Origin: Saturnia japonica
Lineage: Eukaryota > Arthropoda > Insecta > Lepidoptera > Saturniidae
Assembly: GCA_033032175.1 (NCBI GenBank)
Contig: CM065306.1
Coordinates: 21,683,001 to 21,747,000, forward strand
Direction of reading: 5' to 3'
DNA length: 64,000 nucleotides
Shown here: positions 45,701 to 58,100 of the stretch, piece by piece
How the letters are laid out: each line of letters opens with the position of its first letter
Position numbering within the stretch: the first letter of the stretch is position 1
Made by a program: the position numbers and the translations under genes
Notes under the pieces: generated by a model
What the model saw: only the letters and a program-made list of their open reading frames with translations
Database searches by the model: none
What the model was told of the DNA's origin: nothing

Positions 45701-48700
45701 GGACTTCGCGAGTTTGCGTGTCTACAATCTGAAAACAAACTTGGATATCTGGAACAACCTAGGAGTTTTTGGCGGGACCTTGAAGTGACATGTTGTGGTT
45801 TTTATTTTTAATTTATTAACTTAGGTTTGATCCTAAATTATGTAATATTGGTGGAATTTTGTCTGATATAACTAGTTTGGTTGTTGTGCATAAGTGAAGT
45901 AAACCCATCCATGATTTTTATTTCAAGAAATTACACTTGGACATGTAGGTAATCTCGAAGTATTAAGATCCATTTGTGATTCTCGAGGTAACGGACAGGC
46001 TCGGTGGTGATCATCTGCTCCATGATCAAGCACAACAATGAGTTTACGGCAGTTGGTCGGTAATTGCTAGGGTCTGATCAAGTAGACTCGACTGTTAGCC
46101 AGTTGACCTACGAGTACATGACCTATTCGTGTAATGCGCTGGGCATCCGCTCTAATGTATGCCCTTTGATGGCAGAATTATACGTTGATTTAAGGGAATT
46201 AATATGAAGATACTTTTTTACATGACCCATGATCCAATCACTACACGCGGCTTGTTTCTTACTTACAGCATCAGCACATTCGCGATTGTACCAAGAGAAT
46301 CCTTTGGGATTACATACGATATCAGAAGAAGGAATATACTATTCCATTGCGATTCCAATCTCATCGGCAGTCGGTGAAGGATTATTCCCATCAAAGCTCA
46401 TTATCTACCAGGCAGTGGTCCGATGTGCCCAAAGGCGCATCAACTGACATGTCAGATTTAGTTGGATGACTCTTCAGCCTGAAGGTCCAGCCAAGAAATT
46501 ATGCGTGGCATACTGAACCAGCGTCTCATTGTGGTTATTTATATATAGAGTCCTGTACTGTACCGCTTAATTCATATTTTGAGATTTAACTAAGGACATA
46601 TTTAAATAAAATATTTTAAAAATATTCGTAAATTAAAATAGTTATTCAATAACAATTGTACTGTATTATGAACGTCTTTAAACAATAACCTCAAACTTAG
46701 AGATTTTTGATTACTTTACGCGCAGCCTGCAAGAAATATTCTGAATAAAGTTTACAGCTATATAGAGATAAGTTGCGACGGTAGCGCTGCAGCTTAAGAT
46801 ATTTTTTATGAACTACTAAGTTTAACTCGTCATATTTTGTTATAAAAACAAGAAAACAACAGAACTAATATAAGCAATAAATAATTTTATTAGTTTTTAA
46901 CGGGCATTATATTATATTGTTTTTTGAAGTGAAACTTCTTTGCGCGCTTGTGGGTAAAATTTTTACGGCTGAAACGCGTCACGAAGATGTGAAACGTTTT
47001 GAGAGAGAGAGGGAGAGATCGACTGATACTGATTGAGAGAGAGTGAGAAAGGGCGAACGTAGTATGAAGCACGTAGCCATGGAGACAATGTGTAAACGGT
47101 GAGTTAAATTTATAAATAAACATTTTGTGATAAATTTGTAAATTGTCCTATACTAAGTAGTTGTTCAGAGTTTTACAGGCATTATATTATATTGTTTTTT
47201 GAAGTGAAACATCTTGGCGCGCAAGTGGGTAAAATTTTTACGGCTGAAACGCGTCACGAAGATGTGAATTGTTTTGAGAGAGAGAGGGAGAGATCGACTG
47301 ATACTGATTGAGAGAGAGTGAGAAAGGGCGAACGTAGTATGAAGCACGTAGCCATGGAGACAATGTGTAAACAGTGAGTTAAATTTATAAATAAACATTT
47401 TGTGATAAATTTGTAAATCGTCCTATACTAAGCAGTTGTTCAGAGTAAGTAGTATATTTGTTATCTTTTTGTTAATATACAATTTTTTATGTTAATTCGT
47501 TTGAAGGTTAGGAAGTTTTAATATTTACAAATAACATGTGGCATTTTAATTTGCCACTCGTCATTTAATAATTTAATATGCTATTTTTCATTAAATATAA
47601 AATAAAAACATATCATAATTCTCTTTTCTAAATTTTAATTGAAAAAAATAATTAATTAATAATGTTACGACCTGTTACAACTCGATTAAAAAAATAGAAA
47701 AATCCTGTTCCCGAAATATCTCAAAGCAACTACAAACTTCGAAATAATGTTCGCATCGTGAACAACCGCGGCGCATGTTTGTGTAATCATCGCAGTTTAC
47801 ACACACATGTATAGGGCTTATCGCCTCGATTACGTCATCGAGTAGGCATAGAAACAAAACGTCAAGAAAGTTAGCGATGATTCACGATTTTTCTGCGATC
47901 GTTTAGTTTAGGTATTTAAGACGTTTATTTCAGTGTATTATTCATGTAATATTAAGAGTATGTTTGCAATAATTCGGTCAGAATGTTGGGAAATTAGTTT
48001 TTTCGGAAATAAAAATGTTTTTTTACTATGGCGTACCTACCGTTACGAAAATTTAGAAAAAAATCGGAATAATTAAAGAACTAATAAGAATTCTAAAAAT
48101 TATAGTTTCATAGTTTAGCTTGAAAGGTATCACAGCAAAAATAAAAAAAAATTGAGAATTTTTTCTTCGTAATTTTTTCATCTAAAAATCTGTTAACAAT
48201 ATTTAAAACAAATCGGTCTACTCAATTGAAAATTTTAAAAAAATCCATTTTTTATTAACTTTTAGTTTTCTTAAAAACTAATTTAGATTGAAATCTAATA
48301 TTTTCAGGATCTTAATACTTCGATAGTACCGTTCATGCCCAAAAAATATCATGAAAATATTTGCAAAAGGCACTTTTGCTTTGCTTAGTCTGCTATGTCC
48401 TTTATAAAGCTTGTTCGTGAGTAAAAGAGTGTTTTATTCACTGTTATCGTTGAATAAAATGCCTTTTTTCGAGTGACAAATTGACTAAAACATTAAAAAC
48501 AGAACAAACTGACACATCTAAAGCACTTTCTGCGACACAACTAAAAATTCTAAAATATTTTAGTTAATTGTTATTTAATAAAAAGTTAAAAGATTATTAA
48601 TGAAGAAGAAGTTATAAACTTTATCTCTAATGTAAAACTTTTTGGTTTATGTTTAATTTATCTATACAATTAATAAAATTGAAGTGTCTGTTTGTTATGT

Positions 48701-51700
48701 TAAAATAACAGTTTTTTACTAAATGCATGTCAAAGTGTAATTATACGGTACCTATAACGAAAAAACCAATTTTTTTTCTACCTGTCAGTCTGTCTTTTAC
48801 GGCTAATCTCCGAAACGGTTGGACTGATTTTGATGGGATTTTCCCTGGTAGATAACTGATTTTATAAGAAGTAACTTAAAGTACTTTTATTTTGAAAAAA
48901 TAAATAGGGTTCCATCCAAATAAAAAATATGATCATGGTGAATCAATTCGGGCGCTTAAATGGCTTACGCTGAGTAAACCGTAAGAGAAATATCATATTA
49001 TGCTATCTATACTATTAACAAAATTGAAGTGTATCTTTGTAATTTAATATATAAAAATAACAGCTTTTTACTAAATGCATATGAAAGTAATATACGATAA
49101 CTAAAACAAAATAAATAATAGTTTAAAAAAACTTTAAAAAACACGCTTTCATAAAAAATCCAACTAAAAAACAGAAAATAAAATTTAATAAATTTGATTA
49201 AGTACAGTGTAAAAAAAATGAATGTACATTATTGTAAAAAAAGCGTGGGGTGCATAGTGTCAATAATTATAAACATTTTATTGACAGTTAATGAGTAGAA
49301 GAATCATCACTTTGATAATATAATATCTTAAAAAGCACTTTGAATACACCCCACGCTTTTTTACAATAATGTACATTCATTTTTTTTTACACTGTACTTA
49401 ATCAAATTTATTAAATTTTATTTTCTGTTTTTTAGTTGGATTTTTTATGAAAGCGTGTTTTTGAAAGTTTTTTTAAACTATAAATTATTTAGTTCGATTT
49501 GCTAACTATCAACCGCCCTTAATATGTACAAATGTGTTCCGATTGTATCTTGGTTAAGAACACATATTCAAAGATATCTATGATGCCAATATAAACAGCG
49601 AGACACATAGAGCTGCAACCTTATTTACATATACAGTCAGTTACATTAATGCTTGAGTATGGAATTTTCAATCCGTAATCACTTTATTTACATAATATTA
49701 TAATCATAGGAGCGAATTTGTCGGCGGCACTGAGAATGAGGATGAGTGTGAATTTCCACTCTGTGACTGATTGTAGATTTTATGGTTTATCTCGTAATCG
49801 AATCATTTTATTCAATGCTTCACTGTTACATGGAGTTCTTCCTGTTAATTTTGAGCAATCAAGTTCTTCAATTCGTATACCGTCCAAGGATCTTCCACGA
49901 CTAAGTGCCACATAAGCTTGTCCAGCAGCAAACAATCGCGGACCCAAATAAATGACTGCATGATCAACTGTACAACCTTGCATGCCCGAAAGAGTAAGTG
50001 TGGAACTGCACCCATGCGTAGTTCGCGCACTAGCTCTATCTCTCTTACTCGCATGTAAAGAATGCGGATAGAAATTAATTAATCCTGGCGAATCTAATTA
50101 GGATAATCGGATGCTTTGATCGGCTTATTGCATTGTCATCGACTTTTGACAGGTGTGCAAAGTTTGAATTAAATCTGATCATTAAAAGTAGGACAAAATC
50201 GAGCTCAAAGGGGTCGGTTACATACATACATACATACAGGTGAAGCTAATAAAAGCGTGTTAAAAAGCCATTTTTTAATGTCTTGTCTCTCTCACCTTCA
50301 AAAAATCAACAAGAGCATATGCTTGATTTAATATGTCTATATTCTAAGGGAACGAGGGTAGTAAGAAGCCCGATCGATGGCATTCTGTAGTCAATGGGAG
50401 CGCAACCGCGTGCACAGCTAGTAATGAATATAAATGTATAAATAATAATAACTAAAACGACTTTTAATTTTTTCTTGTTACCTTTAGAACATTTCCTGGT
50501 AATGCTTTGCCGACGCTACCCTTTTTAGTACACGTAACCTTGGTAACCCAAATTTCTGAGGTTATCATATATGTTTCCGTCGTACCATACTGTTGCATAA
50601 CACTTATCAATTTAGGCAATCTGGAATATTTTGTTTTTATTAATATTACTCATAATCATAATTTTACCACACATATCATTCCTTTTGCCAACAATAAAAA
50701 AAAGTTGTAATTGTATCGCATCGTCGAGAGTTTTGAAAAACATTCTGATTTATTTATTTTGTATGTTATTATATTTAATCTATATATATATATTAATAAG
50801 CTTTCTACCCCTTTTTAAGCGTATTGTTTGCAAGGAAGAATGTGAGATTTGGCATGGATAAAGTTTATCTGTTACTAATATCAGTGCCATTGAACTTAGA
50901 CCCCCCAAAATATTGACATTGTCACTCATCGAAAAGTGACAGAAAGTGATGTAGATACTACTCATTGTATAGGTTCATGAATACTGCAAACAGAAAATAG
51001 TCTATGATCAATAAGTCGCAGGTCGAATTTCAACCTTAGGGCGATCGCTAGTAATCATAATTTAACCATACCATAATTTTATGATTTTGAATCGCTTGTA
51101 CCACTTTTTTGTGTTTTGCCCATACAAGCATCTTCAAAGGCCTCCTGTGTCATTTCAATGGCCTCTACATTATAAGTACTGGTCGGATACTTTTGGGACA
51201 CACCTCGTATATCTCCAACACGAGTGATACACATAATGCAAGTCAAGACCGTTTTTTTTTTAGAACTAACTATATTGTTAGCCTATAAGGGCCCTGAAGC
51301 CTCAGACGGCTTTTAGAGCTTCACCGTTGCTTGAATCAAGTCAGCTCGCACACAGCTTACTCACACTCCGCCAGGAAGGAGGTTTTTCCTTTCATCGACT
51401 TTCAAATTAAAACGATGCTAAAGAAGTAGAAGTTGGTTGGGCATAAATATGTAAATTAAATTAATGTGCATTGGATATTAGTGTTCCCGCGATCCTAGAA
51501 TGTATGTAGCTCGTTGATTCGCTAAAACACTTACAGTTGTGTGACATAAGCGCATCTGATTGGCCCATATAAGTATATTGCCGAACTACCACCAATCGCT
51601 ATCAACTGGCGACGCCTCAGTTTGCATTTTCTCTGTGCCTAAAACTCTCGTCTGATAATTTTTACGAATGAAATTTTTGTGTAAGTGACAATACATATGT

Positions 51701-54700
51701 GTTTCTCGTGTGATTTCCGGCAGGGTAAAGAACATTGAGTTCTGAAGGAATTGTGGTTTTGTGCTGGAAAGAACGTTTTACCGAAGACTAGCAGAGCAGA
51801 GGTATTCTGGGTTACTGGATTCAAAGGTTATTGGGGCATACTTAGCGTTCAATGTACCTAAATCTTATTTTTGAAACCATATTCTAGGCTGGGCCAAGGG
51901 ATGTCAATACAAATATAATTAAATTAATCATACTGCATAAGTACGTTCGCCGCGGTGAAGAGGTTATTTACACATCGCTTCATCAGAAGTTTTCACTTTA
52001 ATATGCCTTAATATAATTTTATGATTTCAATATCAACACCCTACTGAGCTATTTTTAACTTTAAAATAATTTCCAATCTCATAAGATGAATGAAGTGTTA
52101 TTGCTCAGTCAAGATGGTGCAGCTACAACATTTCATGAAACAAACAAGTAATTCCTTAGAAATTTTAGAAAATCCTTGATCAAACCTCTGATCTGACCTA
52201 GTTAAATATTTAATTATCTAGGTACTTACAATATGGTCAGTATATAAATGATTTATTATACGTGCATACATTTTATATAGTGTAAAAAGCAGATAGATAA
52301 TTATACCTTTCTTTGACCTTCTCAATGGTCTTGCTATGAAGAGGTGCCCCTGCAGAATATATGACTTTCAGTGAATCAAGATTATAATGTTGGATATGAC
52401 TTGATTTCGATAGTTCTTCAATCAGGGATGGTACTATAAATACGAATTCAATCTGTAATAGAAAATGTATGGGTACAGCAAGACAAAACATAGAAATTAA
52501 ATTTTACCCGTAAAAACATGAACTATGACGTCATACACAGATAAAGCGAGTCACTTTTATTTCACTTGATACAAATATGTTTATTACCAAAAACAATTAA
52601 GATTATTCTGTTTATCAAGAGTTTGTAACGTCAAAATAACAGCTTTTTACTAAAATAATATGAATGTATATAAGGTTCGTTTAACATTAAACCTATTTTT
52701 TTATATTTTTTCGTTGCGGGTTATCTCCGAAACGGTTGAACCTATTTTGATGGGACTTTCACTGGAAGATGGAAAAAGATTTAGAGTTCCGCGCAAATAA
52801 AAATAACTGGTCATGAAGAATCAATTCGGGCGCTTAAATGGTCTACACTAAGTAAACCATAAGAGATATATAAAATTAATGTGGTGCATAATTGTAGACT
52901 ATAAAAAGACCCACAAAAAGTATATTCTAATCAACACCCACAATAAGCATTTTAGTCTTTAAAATAACCGGGAGTCGGGGCTAGCAAGATTCGCGCGTGT
53001 GCCCGATCGACGGCATTCTCTAGTCCACGTGAGCGAAGCCGCGGGTATAGATAGTATAATATATGACGGAGCAGGTACACAGTGTAGGCTTATTTATATT
53101 TATTTGGCAATGATGCAACCTTTAGCACGGTCTTTTGTACTAGGGCCGCAGATGAACCAGGGCGGTACTTCAACTAGGGCGGTCCATGAACCATTTTATG
53201 ACAGGTTATTTTGATAGACTGTTCCCAATAATACGAAAACTGCGCATCCGCATTGTACGACGTTCTCTAATGAAGTGTGTGGCGTTACTTTTTTTTAGAT
53301 CTGACTATACTGTTAGCCTGGGCCCTGAAGCCACTGCGGCTTTTACAGCTTCACCGGACTTGGTGTGGCATCATTTTTTTTTTTTTTTTAACTGACTACA
53401 CTGTTAGCCTTAGGGGCCCTAAAGCCGCTGCGGCTTTTACAGCTTCACCGGACTTGGGGGCGAGCGCAGAGGGCACTCAGCCGCGAAAGTTATAAGGACG
53501 ACTCGCACGAGGGCGCCAGAGTGGCCGGACCTCGGCTCGGGCGGTCGTCGCGTGCGCAAATAAGTCGCGAACTAACTGAATCCCTACACCTACGATTCAA
53601 GCTTACTAAATTATACTCATAGGCACGTTCCCTTCCTCCTGGGAGGAAGGAAGGAAACATGCGTATGTGTATTCAGTAATCGGAAATGTTTTCTACACTA
53701 ACTAGCGCTAACTAACTAGCGTAAAAAAAGAAAAAAAAAGGTCCCTCACAGAACCTATGTACCTGTGTGGTGTGCACGTGTGTATGTTCATACGTGTGTA
53801 ATGTTGTATGTGGGTAACTAAGTGCTGCACGTATAGTGTCACTTGTATCGCGCGGGTGGTTGCCTGACCCAAGGGCTTCGCGCCGAGGAAACGGACCTAG
53901 GCTTGGGTCACCCGCTGAAGAGAGTGAACGTATGGAGTGTGCGGGAGCGAATTTGACCGCCCGTCCTCTGCGGAGAGAACGGTGGTTCCGCGGGCGTGGG
54001 CGGTGGCACGCTCTATTTGGAGAGACGAATCGATAGAGTTTATGGTACATACGAGTAAATAAAACTTTTTGCGCGGCCGGCGTTTATGCCGGGTGGTCAT
54101 ATGTGTCGCTGTCGAGACGGTGTAACGTCTCAACGAGGCGGGGGAAAGCGCATACGGTCTTGACGAGACCGCAACGCTCTAGATGGTCATTGTAGTCAAT
54201 GACCTCTTGAATACCGTGCTCACGAAGGAGCAGGATCATAAGGTCGTTGCTCGCAACGTGAGACGGAGCGCGGGGCGCGGAATTATCCATCGCCATACGA
54301 GGTTGTGGATTAGGGCGACGGGGCCCCCATGCGTTCGGCTCCGAACGCATGGGTTGTGATTGACCGCGAGGCGTGGGAGGGCCGGCGGCGGCCGGGATCT
54401 GGCGAGGGACTGGAAGCGCGGGAAATTCCTCTGGCGCCAGCAGGGGTTGCGCTCGGAGGGCTGAGGCGGGAGGCGCCGCCCGGGGGGCGCCTGCCTCTGG
54501 TGCCGAGGCCACGTAGTGCGCGGAGCTTTGGGGCATCCGCGATAATTCGCAGGGTGCCCCTCCCCTTCGCACAGTACGCAGATCGAGGGGTGGTGGAGTC
54601 ACGCTCGCGCGTGCACTCCCTAGTAGGGTGGTCCTCTCGGCACTTAACGCACCGCGCACGAAGATGGCAGTTACGGGCGGCGTGCCCGTAGACCTGGCAG

Positions 54701-55107
54701 TTGTGACACTGCGAAGGCATGTGGTTTTTATATGGGGGCTCAACGGTGACGCCGGAGAGCCCGCATACACTTTCTAAGCGAAAGATGGTCTTTCCCTCGG
54801 GGGAAAGGTCCAGAATGGCCACTACCATTTGTAGTGGCCTCTTCTCCTTACTGTACATTCTATGTACCTCTCTGACTGGGTATCCTTGCTCCGCGAGCGA
54901 GGAGCACACCTCCGCGGGGCTGACTTCCACCGGAATGCGGCGGATCACCACGCGAAGGACGCGCTCCTCCGCAAGGGAGTAGGTGAAGTATTGGAGCCCT
55001 CTCTCCCGGAGGAGGGCAGTGAATTTACGGTGAGTTTCCGATGAACTCACCGTAACGGAAATACCATTGACGGTATTGCGGGCTTTATGATATTCTAACT
55101 TGAGAGT

Positions 55108-55152
<45 letters not shown>

Positions 55153-58100
55153 CTGACTACACTGTTAGCCTGAGGGGCCCTAAAGCCGCTGCGGCTTTTA
55201 CAGCTTCACCGGACTTGGGGGCGAGCGCAGAGGGCACTCAGCCGCGAAAGTTTTGTGGACGACTCGCACGAGGGTGCCAAAGTGGCCGGACCTCGGCTCG
55301 GGCGGTCGTCGCGTTCGCAAATAGGTCGCGATCTATTCGACTCCCTACACCTACGATTCGAGCTAACTAAATATACACATAGGCACGTTCCCTTCCTCCT
55401 GGGAGGAAGGAAGGAACCGTGCGTATGTGTATTCAGTAATCGGAATGTTTCTACACTAACTAGCACTAACTAACTAGCGTAAAAAAAGAAAAAAAAAGGT
55501 CCCTCACAGAACCTATGTACCTGTGTGGTGTGCACGTGTGTATGTTCATACGTGTGTAGTGTTGTATGTAGGTAGCTAAGTGATGCACGTACAGTGTCAC
55601 TTGTATCGCGCGGGCGGTTGCCTGACCCAAGGGTTTCACACCGAGGAACGGACCTAGGCTTGGGTTACCGCTAGAGAGGGTGGACGTGACGGGTGTGCTG
55701 GAGCGAAATTGACCGCCCGCCCTCTGCGGAGAGAACGGTGGTTACGCGGGCGTGGGCGCTGGCACGCTCTGTTTGGAGAGACGGATGTGTAATATTTATT
55801 CGAATTTTCGATGTGATCGTCGGGATCAATAAAAATATTGCGCGGCCGGCGTTTGCACCGGATGTCCGTGGGTGCAATGTGGGCGGCTGTTTTTATTAAC
55901 GGATTCGCGTGGTTCGACGCGGTGTCGAAATACGAACGGGAGAGCTGTTTAACGTAGGCATGTATCGAAGGAAGCTCCATATCTCTATGGAGATCTACGC
56001 TTCGAACATACCACGGGGCCCCGGTGAGACGATAGAGGAACCTATTCTGTATCGATTGTAACCGTTTGAAACTCGACTCGGACATATGTGCGAACACGGC
56101 GCAACTGTATGTCAAAATTGGTCGAATACACGTCTTGTAGAGCGTGAGCTTATGTCGCGTGGACATTTTACCCACGCGGCCCTGTTCCTAACCTTACGGA
56201 TGTGGGGTCTAAAAGAGAGCCTACTATCTAGGGTTACCCCTAGATATTTGGTCTCTCTTACATACGGAATCGGATTATCGTAGAGCTTAACAGGTTTAAG
56301 CTTCCACGGTATCTGTGACGAATCCGCATCGAAGAGCATCGCGGCGCTCTTCGAGGGATTAACGGCTATACGCCACTCGTTAAACCACTTCCCGAGAGTG
56401 GTCACGGAGCGTTGGACTTTGTGTCTGAGGTGGGATCTATTCCTATCTGAGGCATATAAGACTGTATCGTCAGCGTATAGCCCTACCTCGACCTCCGGGA
56501 GTCGAGGTAGGTCACTGACGTACAGGTTAAATAGGCTAGGAGCCAGGATCGAACCTTGGGGAACGCCTGAGCGTATTGGACGGGGCGTGGACAATTCACC
56601 TTCCACTCTATAGCGGAAGGTGCGATCTGTTAAATAGTCGCGAATTATTTTAATTAGCCTATCGGGGACTTCAAAGCGGTACAACTTGTAAATCAATCCC
56701 TCGTGCCAGACCTTATCAAAGGCCTTGGCCACGTCGAAAAAGACCGCAAGTGTACGGCGGGGTTTATAAAGTTCAGCAAAATTAAATGCAACGTGCTCCG
56801 TGAGGCGGTGCACTTGATGAGTGCAAGAATATCTAGCACGGAAACCGAATTGCTCAGGCGGATAGAGGTCTTTCTCCTCTATTATTGGCTTGAGACGGTT
56901 CAGAAGGATCCGCTCGTAAATTTTCCCTAACGTATTTAGGAGACTGATCGGGCGATAGCTGTCGGGAAGCGACGCGCTCTTGCCGGGCTTACGGATACCT
57001 ATGACTATTGCCTTTTTCCAGGCGGCTGGAAAATGGCAGTGGACTATGGCTACATTGAAGATGCAGACCAATAGAGCTATGAGGCGATCAGGAAGAAGCC
57101 TAAGTACTTCATTCCTGATCCCGTCGGGACCTGGTGCTTTTCTGAGCTTAAGGCTTTTTATAATGGAAAGAACCTCCTCAGACGTGACTGGGGACAGGGA
57201 GGCTGTCGCGGGGAGCTTATCCAGCTCCCGCACGCATCCATCGATGCCCTCGACCCGGTCGGTATTTGCATCGACACTGTTCGGAGAGCACTGGCTCTCC
57301 AAACAAGTGGCGAGGCACTCCGCCTTGTCGCTGCTATCGAAGGCGAGCGGTATACCGGGACCCCTCTCGAGGGGGGGCATAAGATAAGAAGCCTCTATTT
57401 TGAGGCTGCGAGCTAGTTTCCAGTAAGCCAGATGCGACGGCCTTAGCCCTTCGACGAGGGCGTCCCATCTGTGCCTCCTGAGTTCTAATATGCGGGCTCT
57501 AACCGCTCTCTGAAGCGCGCGTAAGCGTGCGCGGTTTCCTCGGTCGGATAGTGGTCGTGCGCACGAGTCGCCGCGTTCTTTTCCGTCAACAACGCCCGCA
57601 CGTCGGCAGGGAGTACGAAGCGGCGATCGCTCGCCTCTTCGACCTCTCTCGAGGCCTCTCCGATGCCGACCTGCAGGTGGTCGACCAGGGAATCGATCGC
57701 GAGATCTACATCCGCAACGGACCCCAATACGTCCGGGATCCTATCTAAACTGGACGAGGACGGCCTGTCCGCAAGATAATGTTTTAACTTAGCATAGTCA
57801 ACCACTTGGACCGAAGGAGGGCTAGAGTCGTCTGGTTGACCTAGCTGCATGATGACCGGACGGTGGTCGGAGTCGAGCTCGTGTACGACCCGAATGAGTC
57901 GTAACCGAAGCGCGATACCTTTAATGAGAGCTACATCAAGCACTGTCGGCATACAGTTGTCTTGAAAGTGGGTGGGAGTGGGTGGCGCTATGACATCAAA
58001 GTTTAGCACGTTCGTTAGCTCTTCGAGTTTAACACCATTTCTGGAGTCTCTCCAATTGCCAAACGAAGTGTGTCCACAATTGAGGTCACCCGCTATAATG

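Noticed and set aside
46890..47398. Twin 77-codon frames as a duplicated gene
   Set aside because: They are the same phase of a 275-bp tandem repeat rich in GA; no protein motif.
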